Virus record (IMG/VR): IMGVR_UViG_3300044699_000077
Location: 1 to 44,631 of that record
DNA from: a virus
DNA length: 44,631 nt
Direction: 5' to 3' (one strand)
Shown here: in pieces, positions 15,356 to 22,203 of the stretch
Position numbering within the stretch: the first letter of the stretch is position 1
How the letters are laid out: the number at the start of each line of letters is the position of its first letter
The notes under the pieces: generated by a model
The model's database searches: none
The model's input: the letters and a program-made list of their open reading frames with translations, nothing else
What the model was told of the DNA's origin: nothing
Program-made: the position numbers and the translations under genes

Positions 15356-16209
15356 GCACTCGCTCTGTCCATTTCGTTGATGTTGCTCTCTCGGAGCTCG
15401 TAGGCGAGTTGGAAGCGGCGAGATTCGGCGCCATCCAGGGCCTCGACCGCCGCCTCATTGGCGATCATCCAGTTTTCGAGCGCCTTCTTGGTGTCGCATT
15501 CCCTCATGGATCGGATCATGCCGGTGACCACGCCATCTTCGGCGACGACTTCCCGCTGCTGGGCGATCGTGCCGCGAAGGCCGCCGTCTTCCGGTATGTC
15601 GGGAAAGCCGTCGATCAGCGCCGGCCAATCTCGCCGAGCCTGATTGATGGTTCGCTTGTGCGTCTCGAGCAGAGCGTCGATTGTCTCGTTCGTCTCCGCC
15701 TTGCGAACTTCGGCGCGGATCATTTCCACGGCAGCCTTGAGCGCCGTTTTGGACGTATGCGGCCCGTCAAGCTTCTCGCGCGGAGCCGGACCATTGATGT
15801 TCGCGGCGCCATTGGTCGATCGGGAAGCCGCGTTGCCGTCATCGTCCTCTGCCGGCACCCCAAAGGCTGTCATCAGGCCATAGCGACGGGCGTAGGTGAG
15901 CGCGGAGCCGAAGCCCTGGGCATCGCGCTTGTTGGCGGGCACAAACAGCTTGCCGAGGCTCTTTTCCTCGCCGCTGGCATGGCCCAGGACCGTCTCCACC
16001 ATCACGCCATCCTCGGCGGGGTGGCAGTGCTGGGTGAAGAACAGGTCGTGCGCGATGAGCGCGGGCTTCACCGCATCGATCACCGCCCCCAAGTCTGCAT
16101 ATTTGGACTTGAAGTGCGGGTTGTTCGCCCCCTTCGTCGCAGCCTCGATCTCGGCGAATGCCGCCGACATCGCGCCGGCCAACGTGTCGGGCTTGGCTTT
16201 GGTCGCCAT
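15352..16209 (-). CDS. erf: ERF-family single-strand DNA annealing protein
   Basis: A 285-residue recombinase of the ERF superfamily, which anneals complementary single strands during phage recombination and genome circularisation. The ERF core is clear: MSAAFAEIEAATKGANNPHF, KSKYADLGAVIDAVKPALI, VETVLGHASGE, KRDAQGFGSALTYARRYGL and FGVPAEDDDGN. A helical C-terminal domain follows. The start at ATG 16209 is supported by GAGGAGC nearby; the longer frame to 16272 lies in the next gene. It shares its module with HNH and DUF1367-like proteins. Confidence 0.9.
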   Translation of the reverse strand: MATKAKPDTLAGAMSAAFAEIEAATKGANNPHFKSKYADLGAVIDAVKPALIAHDLFFTQHCHPAEDGVMVETVLGHASGEEKSLGKLFVPANKRDAQGFGSALTYARRYGLMTAFGVPAEDDDGNAASRSTNGAANINGPAPREKLDGPHTSKTALKAAVEMIRAEVRKAETNETIDALLETHKRTINQARRDWPALIDGFPDIPEDGGLRGTIAQQREVVAEDGVVTGMIRSMRECDTKKALENWMIANEAAVEALDGAESRRFQLAYELRESNINEMDRASA

Positions 16210-16358
16210 CAGTGTTGCTCCTCGGTTTCGGGCTCGGCATTGCACAGGCAATCCACGGGCCACTTGCCGCACTCCATGCAGCGGGGATCCCAGTCGGCTA
16301 ATGGAGCGTCGTAGGGTCTTGGTTCGTAGGGGAGGGTGAAATGATGGGATTGGGTCAT
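16209..16358 (-). CDS. 49-residue Cys-containing protein upstream of erf
   Basis: A 49-codon frame: MTQSHHFTLPYEPRPYDAPL, then CMECGKWPVDCLC near the C terminus, a possible zinc knuckle. It ends TGATG into the ERF start and begins inside the end of the 16355 gene, so it is translationally linked to both. Unknown function. Confidence 0.6.
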   Translation of the reverse strand: MTQSHHFTLPYEPRPYDAPLADWDPRCMECGKWPVDCLCNAEPETEEQH

Positions 16359-16552
16359 TTCAGGTCTCTTGGCTGAGAGGGGTTGGGCGATGCGGCTTCG
16401 CCGCCGCTCTGCGAGGCTTCGCCCTCAACCGCGCTGCGCGCGTTTTCGCCCTGCGGGTCGCCGCCGCTATCGCGGTGCGGCCGATGAGACAGGCAAAAAC
16501 CCTCCCTGGTCGGGGCAGGATTCCAGCACCCGAAGACAACACACTTACGCAT
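16355..16552 (-). CDS. small zinc-finger-like protein with hairpin-encoded tail
   Basis: A 65-residue protein. Residues 1-28 (MRKCVVFGCWN, then FCLSHRPHRD) hold two Cys, a third Cys and two His that could bind zinc. From residue ~30 the tail is Gly/Glu/Ala-rich and is encoded by a cluster of mini-hairpins, such as GCGGC-TTC-GCCGC at 16392-16404. The tail is probably not conserved. It overlaps the genes on both sides. Confidence 0.5.
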   Translation of the reverse strand: MRKCVVFGCWNPAPTREGFCLSHRPHRDSGGDPQGENARSAVEGEASQSGGEAASPNPSQPRDLK

Positions 16553-16865
16553 CGGTCTGAGCCTCTCCGCGCTGTCGCCGGATTTGTTCAGCCCTGAGGA
16601 TGATCATGTCCTCGGCCGCCCTCTTTGCGCCCTCGATGGCGGTCGCGAATGTCTGATTGCTCTGCATCGCCTCTTTGAGCAGGAGATATTGATGCAGGAG
16701 GACGCGCTGGTTTCCGCCCTCGATATTGGCGATAGAGGCACGCGACACGCCGATTAGCGGCGCTACGTCAGCCTGAAGCAATCCCAGCTTCTTACGCTGC
16801 CCAGCCAACCATTCGCCGAACTCGTGATAGCAGGGCTCGATTATGTCGATGCGAGTGTAGCTCAT
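16545..16865 (-). CDS. XRE-type helix-turn-helix regulator
   Basis: A 106-residue DNA-binding protein from ATG 16865, overlapping the stop of the upstream gene; the longer frame to 17024 is a shadow. The helix-turn-helix is clear: FGEWLAGQRKKLGLLQADVA and LIGVSRASIANIEGGNQRV, followed by a long helix (EGAKRAAEDMIILRAEQ). It is probably an early-region repressor or modulator. Its target is unknown. Confidence 0.7.
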   Translation of the reverse strand: MSYTRIDIIEPCYHEFGEWLAGQRKKLGLLQADVAPLIGVSRASIANIEGGNQRVLLHQYLLLKEAMQSNQTFATAIEGAKRAAEDMIILRAEQIRRQRGEAQTDA

Positions 16866-17155
16866 CAGAGCCTTCCGATTGCGTGACGAGTGACGAGCAG
16901 AATCGCGACGATGGCGATTGCGGCGAGGATTTCGGGCCATGCGCCTGCGATGCGCCGCGCAAGCGACAGAGGCGGCGGAGGCGGGCTGTCGGTCGCGCCG
17001 AGCCAGCACCACTCGCAATCGCACCGCCAGTCGTGCCGTTCTCCCGCGATATGTGAGGAGCGCCCGAAGGGCTGAGACCGCGTAGCGGGCTCAGGGCAAG
17101 GCCCGCCCGAATGGTTCTGCGAAGCAGAAATCGCCCATAACTTCCTGATATTCAT
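16865..17155 (-). CDS. small membrane protein with hairpin insertion near its N terminus
   Basis: A 96-residue protein with one transmembrane segment near the C terminus (WPEILAAIAIVAILLVTRH) and a Cys/Trp motif before it (WRCDCEWCWLG, then a run of prolines). Residues ~9-40 are encoded by the hairpin cluster at 17062-17129, so a palindromic element seems to sit in frame between the start and the conserved part. The ATG overlaps the upstream TGA. Confidence 0.55.
   Translation of the reverse strand: MNIRKLWAISASQNHSGGPCPEPATRSQPFGRSSHIAGERHDWRCDCEWCWLGATDSPPPPPLSLARRIAGAWPEILAAIAIVAILLVTRHAIGRL
17062..17129. repeat. palindromic cluster inside the 16865-17155 gene
   Basis: GCCC-GAA-GGGC (17062-17072), a longer hairpin CTGAG-a-CCGC-GTA-GCGG-g-CTCAG (17072-17094) and TTCTGC-GAA-GCAGAA (17115-17129). 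The loops are GAA or GTA and the stems are perfect apart from one internal A/G mismatch. All lie in coding sequence and keep the frame open. Confidence 0.8.
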
Positions 17156-17517
17156 AGCTTATCACTCTGACACAGGAGGGAGGAAGCGAGGGCTTGGCGG
17201 GCGCGGCGAAGATCGCCGATAGTCAGCGTATGAGACTCGCCTGTATGGCTGGCTTGGTGAGCACAGAAGGTGTCGTCGTCTCGTGCTCCCTCGCCGTAGA
17301 ACGAAAAATGATCTGCGAACGGTCGCAGCGCCTTCTCCAGCACTTCAATGCGGGCGGCTGCTTCACGGAGAGCCTTTTGGATGATCCTGCTTTCGACGGT
17401 CGTAACCTGCGTCGTCTCGACCTCACGCGGCGAAGTCGGCTTGATCGACATCGCGTCCGCATGATCGAGAGCCGACGCGCACTCCCGCAACCTCTCCACC
17501 AGCCCTACATCGGTCAT
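17152..17517 (-). CDS. early protein with coiled-coil-like helix
   Basis: A 121-residue protein. Its central helix (SRIIQKALREAAARIEVLEK, then ALRPFADHFSFYGEG) is a common feature of phage early proteins that I cannot assign to an activity. It starts by overlapping the gene at 17514 and ends over the start of the membrane protein. Confidence 0.65.
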   Translation of the reverse strand: MTDVGLVERLRECASALDHADAMSIKPTSPREVETTQVTTVESRIIQKALREAAARIEVLEKALRPFADHFSFYGEGARDDDTFCAHQASHTGESHTLTIGDLRRARQALASSLLCQSDKL

Positions 17518-17765
17518 GGCTGGGGCTCCTGATCGGCAATTACGGCTTTCGCCTGGTCGAGCGTTTCAATGCCGTCGATGAAGCAGGCGTCCTCGGCCGC
17601 CAGTTCGGACGGGTAGCTGCGGAACTGATTTCGGGGGCCATCCGGGTGATAGTCCGCTCGGATGTAGCCATTGTAGGCAGGCGACCATTCCCAACCCTTC
17701 GCCTCTGCCGCCTTGCGCCAGATTGCCTGCTCGGCTTCCCATTGTTCGCGATGCCCGCTCATCAT
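17514..17765 (-). CDS. small early protein, unknown
   Basis: An 83-residue protein rich in Trp and Glu (EAEQAIWRKAAEAKGWEW, SPAYNGYIRADYHPDGP, then an acidic helix). Two adjacent ATG codons (17765, 17762) could start it. It overlaps both neighbours. No known family. Confidence 0.65.
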   Translation of the reverse strand: MMSGHREQWEAEQAIWRKAAEAKGWEWSPAYNGYIRADYHPDGPRNQFRSYPSELAAEDACFIDGIETLDQAKAVIADQEPQP

Positions 17766-18034
17766 CCTTCACCTTTCACGATTTCGCGAGCTCTCAGAAT
17801 CCAGTAGGTCGATGCCATGCCGATCGCGTTGGCCAGGACATTCGCCAGCACTTCGATCTTCGCTTCCGACATGAACTTGTCGCGCTGACGCCTAAAATCC
17901 TTTTGGCGTGTTTCATTGAGCAGCCGGGCCCACGCGATCACCGCCGTCTTGTCGAAGACCCAGCCTCCCGGGGCCATGATGGGCTTAGGGCCGGCAATGG
18001 TGTCTAAGGTTAAGGTTTGAAGCTGATCACTCAT
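17762..18034 (-). CDS. small early protein, unknown
   Basis: A 90-residue protein: a beta-like N terminus (LQTLTLDTIAGPKPIMAPGG), then a long helical region (ETRQKDFRRQRDKFMSEAKI and VLANVLANAIG). The order resembles a small phage protein that I have seen near replication modules, but no role is known. It overlaps the genes on each side by four bases. Confidence 0.65.
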   Translation of the reverse strand: MSDQLQTLTLDTIAGPKPIMAPGGWVFDKTAVIAWARLLNETRQKDFRRQRDKFMSEAKIEVLANVLANAIGMASTYWILRAREIVKGEG

Positions 18035-18264
18035 CTCGAAAGCCTCCCCTCGATCACTGAAACGTCAGCCCCGACCCTCTCTGCGAGAAGGGAGCGATAG
18101 GTGGCGCGGGCGGTTTCCAGCTCGTCTTCGAGGCGGCCGAAAGCGACCTCGGTCGGCTCGCCAAGCGGGCTCGAGCAGTAATCCCGGAAAGCCGCCGCCG
18201 CCTGATCCAGCTTCTCGCCGGCAACTTCGAGCGGGTCGCGTGCTATGGGGGTTTGGGCGGTCAT
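18031..18264 (-). CDS. small helical early protein
   Basis: A 77-residue, mostly helical and acidic protein (DPLEVAGEKLDQAAAAFRDY, RLEDELETARATYRSLL). It may form a coiled coil. It overlaps the MazG-like gene's end and the gene at 17762. Not recognised. Confidence 0.65.
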   Translation of the reverse strand: MTAQTPIARDPLEVAGEKLDQAAAAFRDYCSSPLGEPTEVAFGRLEDELETARATYRSLLAERVGADVSVIEGRLSR

Positions 18265-18839
18265 GGTTGCACCTGGGGCGTCTCGGCTTCGCCGACCGGG
18301 CTCTGCTCGCTTCGCTCATCGAGCCCCTGACGGGTCTCGCCCGCTGTCGCGGCGACGATCCCTGACGCGGGCGTAAGATCGAACCCTGCATCATTCTTGA
18401 CTTTGTTGCGGGCGGCGAAGTGGCTGAGCGGCTTCGACAGCACCCGCTCTATCTCGGCGGCCTCGCAAGCCTCCGCGCTGTGATCGGCCGCCTCGGCAAG
18501 AGCTAAGAGCGTGAGGCCGACGCCTCCAATCTCCTGCCCCAGACGGCCCGCCGGGCTGTCAAAGGTGTAGTCGACCAGCTTGTGAACCATCTCTCGCTCA
18601 CACCCGCACGCCTGAGCGGCCTCAATGGCCTCCTCGACAAGCCGGATGCCGCGCTGTGGGATCGAAAGGGCGTGCTCCCGACCGAAGGCGTTGCAGGCCC
18701 AAGTAAAAACTTGATGCTGGCGGATGTCGCGATCCGCGTTAGGGATGGTCGCCGAATGGCCGAGACCGTCCGCAGAGACGGGCTCGGGGCTTGCCCGACC
18801 AGCCCGACCCGAAGGGGAACGCCCAGATTCTACGCTCAT
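18261..18839 (-). CDS. MazG-like nucleotide pyrophosphohydrolase-type protein
   Basis: About 192 residues from ATG 18839; the longer frame to 18932 belongs to the neighbouring gene. The middle shows the MazG-type helical bundle: RLVEEAIEAAQACG (the EExxE-type metal site), VDYTFDSPAGRLGQEIGGVG and LLALAEAADHSAE. Such enzymes cleave nucleoside triphosphates to monophosphates and often lie in phage nucleotide modules. Both ends seem extended by mini-hairpin sequence: the N-terminal ~30 residues and the last ~25 (the region around 18284-18345). Substrate unknown. Confidence 0.65.
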   Translation of the reverse strand: MSVESGRSPSGRAGRASPEPVSADGLGHSATIPNADRDIRQHQVFTWACNAFGREHALSIPQRGIRLVEEAIEAAQACGCEREMVHKLVDYTFDSPAGRLGQEIGGVGLTLLALAEAADHSAEACEAAEIERVLSKPLSHFAARNKVKNDAGFDLTPASGIVAATAGETRQGLDERSEQSPVGEAETPQVQP

Positions 18840-19237
18840 CCCATCCTCCCCGTCTGAGCGTTGAGCCCAACGAAGAAATCGCAGTCCTTCACGATATCGG
18901 CGATCGTTGGCCCGTAGCCGTTCGGCCCCCATCGGCCGGCGAGCGTCGGCGCTTCCTCAGGCGAGCGGCGCAGATCGGCTTCGACGCGCGCCAGCCATTT
19001 ACGGGCCGAGGCTGTGTTGCAGCGATCCGAATTGATCGCGATCACCCGCTCGAGCTCGCGCCTGTGGCTTCGGAGGAGTTCGGCCGCACCAGTCGATTGA
19101 AGCCCGGAGGGGCGAGACTGCGAAGCAGGCTCGATCGCCGAAGGCGACGAAAGCGCGGTGACGCCGAAGGCGGCAGGCGCCCCATCTTTGGAAGTTGAAC
19201 CCGTAAAGGCTTCGGGGAAGGTCGTGGCGATGTTCAT
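18836..19237 (-). CDS. early protein with in-frame hairpin insertion
   Basis: A 133-residue protein. Residues ~18-50 are encoded by the hairpin cluster at 19118-19172. The flanking parts look ordinary: MNIATTFPEAFTGS at the start, then ELLRSHRRELERVIAINSDR, CNTASARKWLARVEADL and ADIVKDCDFFVGLN. The insertion probably lies in a disordered linker. No function known. Confidence 0.6.
   Translation of the reverse strand: MNIATTFPEAFTGSTSKDGAPAAFGVTALSSPSAIEPASQSRPSGLQSTGAAELLRSHRRELERVIAINSDRCNTASARKWLARVEADLRRSPEEAPTLAGRWGPNGYGPTIADIVKDCDFFVGLNAQTGRMG
19118..19172. repeat. palindromic cluster inside the 18836-19237 gene
   Basis: CTGC-GAA-GCAG (19118-19128), TCGCC-GAA-GGCGA (19135-19147) and CGCC-GAA-GGCG (19162-19172). 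All have perfect stems and GAA loops. They lie in frame within a gene. Confidence 0.8.
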
Positions 19238-19455
19238 GGCTGCACCACACGGTAGGCGATGAAGTCACCAGCGAAGCCGTTGTGGCCCCAACGCTTCTCT
19301 TCAGGCTTATCGAGAATAAGCGTGGCAAATTCTGCCGGGCTAGGATTGTAGTGGAAGGGCCGGAAACGAACTTCGACCATCGTTCCAGGTTCGACAGGAC
19401 ATTCCCCGCCGTTCCACTCGACCCACTCTCCTGGTTTGTTGGTCGCGGCCATCAT
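19234..19455 (-). CDS. small conserved phage protein, unknown
   Basis: A 73-residue protein with a pattern found in many phages: EWVEWNGGECPVEPGTMVEV, then RFRPF, and closing IAYRVVQP. It probably folds as a small beta barrel. No activity known. It overlaps the next gene's end by four bases. Confidence 0.7.
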   Translation of the reverse strand: MMAATNKPGEWVEWNGGECPVEPGTMVEVRFRPFHYNPSPAEFATLILDKPEEKRWGHNGFAGDFIAYRVVQP

Positions 19456-19736
19456 GACGAGGCCGCCATTTGCTCGGCGACGTGCTTGAGCTGGCGGACA
19501 TTGCTGCCCGATCGAAGCACGGCGGCGATGCGAAGGCCGGGGCGAATCTCAGGCCCCATCCCGGCACCCATTAGCCCGTGCTCAAAACCATCAACCCTAT
19601 GAGCGCGGACGCCGTTTGCGGTATCGATGAAGAAGGGCGTCTCGGCGCCGTCGAGAATAAGCCGTTGCCGTCGAGTGCCACAAGCGAGCGTTTCGCTGAG
19701 CCACTTCAGGCTAGGGGCATTGTTGGTCGCGGCCAT
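19452..19736 (-). CDS. small early protein, unknown
   Basis: A 94-residue protein from ATG 19736 (MAATNNAPSLKWLSETLACG, GVRAHRVDGFEHGLMGAG). The longer frame to 19805 overlaps the previous gene and was not used. The ATG begins one base after the upstream stop. Not recognised. Confidence 0.6.
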   Translation of the reverse strand: MAATNNAPSLKWLSETLACGTRRQRLILDGAETPFFIDTANGVRAHRVDGFEHGLMGAGMGPEIRPGLRIAAVLRSGSNVRQLKHVAEQMAASS

Positions 19737-19737
19737 G

Positions 19738-19902
19738 TCAGGCGGCCTGCTCGGCAGCGGCGCGAGCCTCGGAGCCTTCGTTCCAGCCTTGGCTGTAGGC
19801 GTCACAAAGCTTCTCGAGCCAGTGGATGTGCGGGACTGGCGGGCGGCCTTGAACGCCGTCGCGATATCCGACCCGTTTTGCAGAGAGTGGCGTGTCCATC
19901 AT
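19738..19902 (-). CDS. 54-residue early protein
   Basis: Start ATG at 19902, with AGGAG upstream in a good position; the open frame extends to 19998 but without such a site. The protein (MMDTPLSAKRVGYRDGVQGR, then LEKLCDAYSQGWNEGSEA) is helical and possibly nucleic-acid associated. Unknown. Confidence 0.6.
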   Translation of the reverse strand: MMDTPLSAKRVGYRDGVQGRPPVPHIHWLEKLCDAYSQGWNEGSEARAAAEQAA

Positions 19903-19924
19903 CTTGCTCCTGATCTCATCCTCG

Positions 19925-19951
19925 CTCTGGCGCCGGGGGACAGCGCCAGAG
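19925..19951. other. 9-bp inverted repeat between the first two genes of the leftward operon
   Basis: CTCTGGCGC (19925-19933) pairs with GCGCCAGAG (19943-19951) around a nine-base loop. On the transcribed strand no U-run follows, so it is not a typical intrinsic terminator. It could stabilise the mRNA end or act in antitermination. Confidence 0.5.
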
Positions 19952-19961
19952 TCTGGGGAGA

Positions 19962-20141
19962 TCAGGTGACGTCGTGATTGCGCTGGTAAGCGCGCCACAT
20001 CAGCTCAGTCAGCTTGGCTTTGACCGACTCCCATTCCTTGGCGTCGGGCTCGCAATCTTCGCGGCTGATGTCGCGCTCATGGCGCATTGTCTCGATCCCC
20101 TCCTGAACGGCGGCGATCATGTGAAACTTTTCGGTGGCCAT
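19962..20141 (-). CDS. first gene of the leftward early operon (59 aa)
   Basis: A 59-codon frame: MATEKFHMIAAVQEGIETMR, then DCEPDAKEWESVKAKLTELM. The Shine-Dalgarno GGAGAG lies six bases upstream. It follows the operator pair at 20174-20223 by ~30 bp, so it is the first early leftward product. It is acidic and helical. Being first, it would be a natural place for an early regulator, but no motif supports that. Confidence 0.65.
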   Translation of the reverse strand: MATEKFHMIAAVQEGIETMRHERDISREDCEPDAKEWESVKAKLTELMWRAYQRNHDVT

Positions 20142-20173
20142 CAGGGCTCTCCATCTCGTTCGATGGGAGCTAC

Positions 20174-20223
20174 TTACGCCCCGTGTAACCTACGGTCAAG
20201 CGCTTTTCTTACACCACATGTAA
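20174..20223 (-). promoter_or_regulatory. leftward early promoter region with two repressor operators
   Basis: Two copies of the 15-bp operator: TTACGCCCCGTGTAA (20174-20188) and TTACACCACATGTAA (20209-20223). On the minus strand TTGACC (20200-20195) is a good -35; the matching -10, about 17 bp on, is weak (TAAGTA). The operators flank and overlap this promoter, so repressor binding should block the leftward operon. Confidence 0.65.
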
Positions 20224-20387
20224 CTTTTGCGCGAGCAAATGGGTGAGGATAGATTGGCGGCTTCGTCGCGCTGTTAGATTTCTAGCCTTGGCTGGCCTGC
20301 TAAAGCTGCTATGGCGGCTCTACCTGAAAGCGCCTGAAAGGCTAAGTTGGAGTCTGAAGTGGCGAGTGGGGTAAGATAGGATTCGCC
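20224..20387 (+). other. gene-free stretch ahead of the 20388 gene
   Basis: 164 bp with no plausible gene. TAAGAT at 20372-20377 could be a -10 for the rightward gene, with TTGGAG 19 bp upstream as a poor -35. AGGA before the ATG serves as ribosome binding site. No repressor operator is seen here. Confidence 0.4.
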
Positions 20388-21203
20388 ATGGCGACCGAGC
20401 CTCTGGCCCCCTTTCAGCTCCATTTAGAGCCAGACGCTCCAATCGAGCTCGGCGAATTGACCGGCGCCCTAGCGGCAATTGCACACCAATTCGAGGTTTT
20501 TGCTATCGAAGAGGGCCTCGCCGCTCGCGCGAAGGATGCCCGGCTGCTTGTGTCAAGTGTCCGCCCTGGCTCGATAGACATTGGGCTTCTGCCGGATCTC
20601 GCCGCGACGATGGGTCCGCTCCTAGTTCAAATGACCCCGATCGCATCGCATGTCCTTAGCTTTGCTACGAAGCTGAAGGGCCTCATCGATGCTTTTCGAA
20701 AGAAGGATGTCGGGACCGCAGACATCACTGTCCGCGACTGTGAAGACGTGGCGGCAATCATGGCGCCGATTGCGAATCATGGCGGTAGCCAGTCGGTCCG
20801 CGTCCACAATGGGGACGTCTATCAGACGGTTATTGCTGTGAGCACCAGCGAAGCGCAGCAGATCGGAGCCAATGCGGCGTTGCTGAAGGCGGCGTTGCAG
20901 TTCCCGGACGCAGAGACCCACCAACGAGTGTCGATGGTCTGGGCTGGACTAGACACAGATAATGCTAGGCTACGTGGGCAGCGCAACCCCGACAAGGGAC
21001 TGATTGAAGAAATTGACCCGAAGCCGCGCCCAGTCTTCTTCGAGGATCAGTTCGCTTATCTGAAAAAAGAGATGCTCGAAGACGAGGAGAACCCATACCG
21101 CAAAATCTATTTTGTGGACGTATCTGTATCGCGCGTAGAAGGGCGAGTTGCCTCATACCGCATCGTCGGCTTTCACGGTACGGACGAGCGCGAGGTGGAA
21201 TGA
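20388..21203 (+). CDS. unknown protein in the immunity region, candidate lysogenic-conversion gene
   Basis: A 271-residue acidic protein with no motif I recognise. The first ~110 residues alternate helices and strands (LSSVRPGSIDIGLLP-like pattern, then ATKLKGLIDAFRKKD); the second half includes VRVHNGDVYQTVIAVST, then RKIYFVDVSVSRVEG and YRIVGFHG, which look like a beta domain. There is no signal peptide, though one hydrophobic stretch lies near residues 70-95. It lies between the leftward operators and the convergent repressor gene, outside both lytic operons. That is where lysogen-expressed defence or superinfection-exclusion genes often sit. The role is inferred from position only. Confidence 0.7.
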   Translation: MATEPLAPFQLHLEPDAPIELGELTGALAAIAHQFEVFAIEEGLAARAKDARLLVSSVRPGSIDIGLLPDLAATMGPLLVQMTPIASHVLSFATKLKGLIDAFRKKDVGTADITVRDCEDVAAIMAPIANHGGSQSVRVHNGDVYQTVIAVSTSEAQQIGANAALLKAALQFPDAETHQRVSMVWAGLDTDNARLRGQRNPDKGLIEEIDPKPRPVFFEDQFAYLKKEMLEDEENPYRKIYFVDVSVSRVEGRVASYRIVGFHGTDEREVE

Positions 21204-21215
21204 ACCTGGTTGCCC

Positions 21216-21581
21216 CTATCCAGCCTCAACAAACATCGCCTTAAGAACGGCTAGGGCTCGAGCTCGCTGCGCTTCGTCTAACCTGGCAGCAAACTCAGAA
21301 AACTGGACAACCTCGCCGGCTTTCAGTGGGTTGCGATCCAAGAGCCAGCCCGGCTCTTCCACATCCAGCGCTTCTGCAAGGGCCTCGAGGAGGGCGATCT
21401 TGAAGTTCTGATGGCCGTTTTCGATCCGGCTAAGACTAGCGCCCGAACGAGGGATCGCGAGCGCTTCATCATTTAGACGGCTATCCCCGGCGATTTCTGC
21501 CAGCCGACCGAGCAGTTGCTCCTGAGTATAGCCGCGGTGTTCGCGCCACTCTCGAATGTATGATTTATGCTTACGCCCCAT
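21216..21581 (-). CDS. XRE-family phage repressor (CI-like)
   Basis: A 121-residue protein. The helix-turn-helix spans about residues 8-60 (REWREHRGYTQEQLLGRLAE, then SGASLSRIENGHQNF), with an insertion between helices 2 and 3. The C-terminal part (EFAARLDEAQRARALAVLKA) is probably for dimer contact; no LexA-like protease domain is present, so induction is probably not by RecA-driven self-cleavage. I chose ATG 21581 over the longer frame to 21788, because the region upstream contains the operators and the cro gene. An operator covers this start codon, suggesting autoregulation. Confidence 0.8.
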   Translation of the reverse strand: MGRKHKSYIREWREHRGYTQEQLLGRLAEIAGDSRLNDEALAIPRSGASLSRIENGHQNFKIALLEALAEALDVEEPGWLLDRNPLKAGEVVQFSEFAARLDEAQRARALAVLKAMFVEAG

Positions 21582-21666
21582 GTAGGACGTTGTCTCACAC
21601 GGGGCCGATCGATAGAATGCCACCGGGTGTAAGAATGGGCTTGCGGCGACATTACACCCCGTGTAA
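21571..21666. promoter_or_regulatory. operator cluster between repressor and cro
   Basis: TTACACCCCGTGTAA (21652-21666) is a perfect palindrome with 6-bp arms. Degenerate copies are at 21618-21632 (right half GTGTAA intact), 21595-21609 (CACACGGGG half) and 21571-21585 (TTACGCCCCATGTAG, over the repressor start codon). The strongest site overlaps the rightward -10. The same sequence recurs at 20174 and 20209. Confidence 0.75.
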
Positions 21667-21669
21667 CAT
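21641..21669 (+). promoter_or_regulatory. rightward early promoter (cro promoter)
   Basis: TTGCGG (21641-21646), a 17-bp spacer and TAACAT (21664-21669). Transcription should start near 21676, two bases before the cro ATG at 21678, so the cro mRNA would be leaderless or nearly so. No Shine-Dalgarno precedes that ATG. Confidence 0.55.
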
Positions 21670-21677
21670 GCTGCGCC

Positions 21678-21878
21678 ATGACCCTCGATCAATATCTCAG
21701 CTCCGATGATGCTCCCACCGGGGCGGAGTTCGGCGCCCGGGTGGGCCTCAGCGAGGCTTCGATCTCCCGCATTCGCAAGGGCGAGCAAAACATCACGCGA
21801 GATGTGATGCTGCGGATCATTGCGGCGTCGGGCAACAGGGTGACGGCGGATGGCCTATTGCAAGAGCGCGCCGCGTGA
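21678..21878 (+). CDS. Cro-like small helix-turn-helix protein
   Basis: A 66-residue protein that is essentially one helix-turn-helix: PTGAEFGARVGLSEASISRI, RKGEQNITRDVMLRIIAASG. It is divergent from the repressor and lies behind the operator cluster, the classical arrangement of a lytic-switch antagonist. It should bind the same operators and shut off repressor synthesis. It is the first gene of the rightward early operon. Confidence 0.8.
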   Translation: MTLDQYLSSDDAPTGAEFGARVGLSEASISRIRKGEQNITRDVMLRIIAASGNRVTADGLLQERAA

Positions 21879-21883
21879 TCCGC

Positions 21884-22108
21884 TCACCGCTTAAACGGGA
21901 TAGGCTCCTCTCCATTGGCAGCATCCCATTTGACGTAGGCCCGCATGGCCGCGCTCGATCCTGCCAGCAGGACATGGGGCGTGCAACGAAGACTGATCTC
22001 GGTTGTCCCGCTGATGACCTTGATATGCCCGATCCCGTCATCTGTGATCGAAAATTCGGGTGGCTTGTCGATGAACAGTTCAGGCGCTCCGTTGAGACCA
22101 CTCGGCAT
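21884..22108 (-). CDS. small beta-rich protein encoded opposite to the rightward operon
   Basis: A 74-residue protein: FIDKPPEFSITDDGIGHIKV, then TTEISLRCTPHVLLAGSSAA and YVKWDAANGEEPIPF. This is a pattern I recall from small phage genes, and it looks far more natural than the rightward frame on the same DNA. ATG 22108 has GGAG eight bases upstream; a longer frame reaches 22150. It is antisense to the rightward early transcript and so could be transcribed in the lysogen. Confidence 0.6.
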   Translation of the reverse strand: MPSGLNGAPELFIDKPPEFSITDDGIGHIKVISGTTEISLRCTPHVLLAGSSAAMRAYVKWDAANGEEPIPFKR

Positions 22109-22203
22109 TCGGTTTCTCCACACCACGGAGCAAGCACTGCCACACCCCACTGTGGCCGAACTCCCTGTGTATCATGGGGATTTTTTCCGTCTAGCGGAAT
22201 CGG

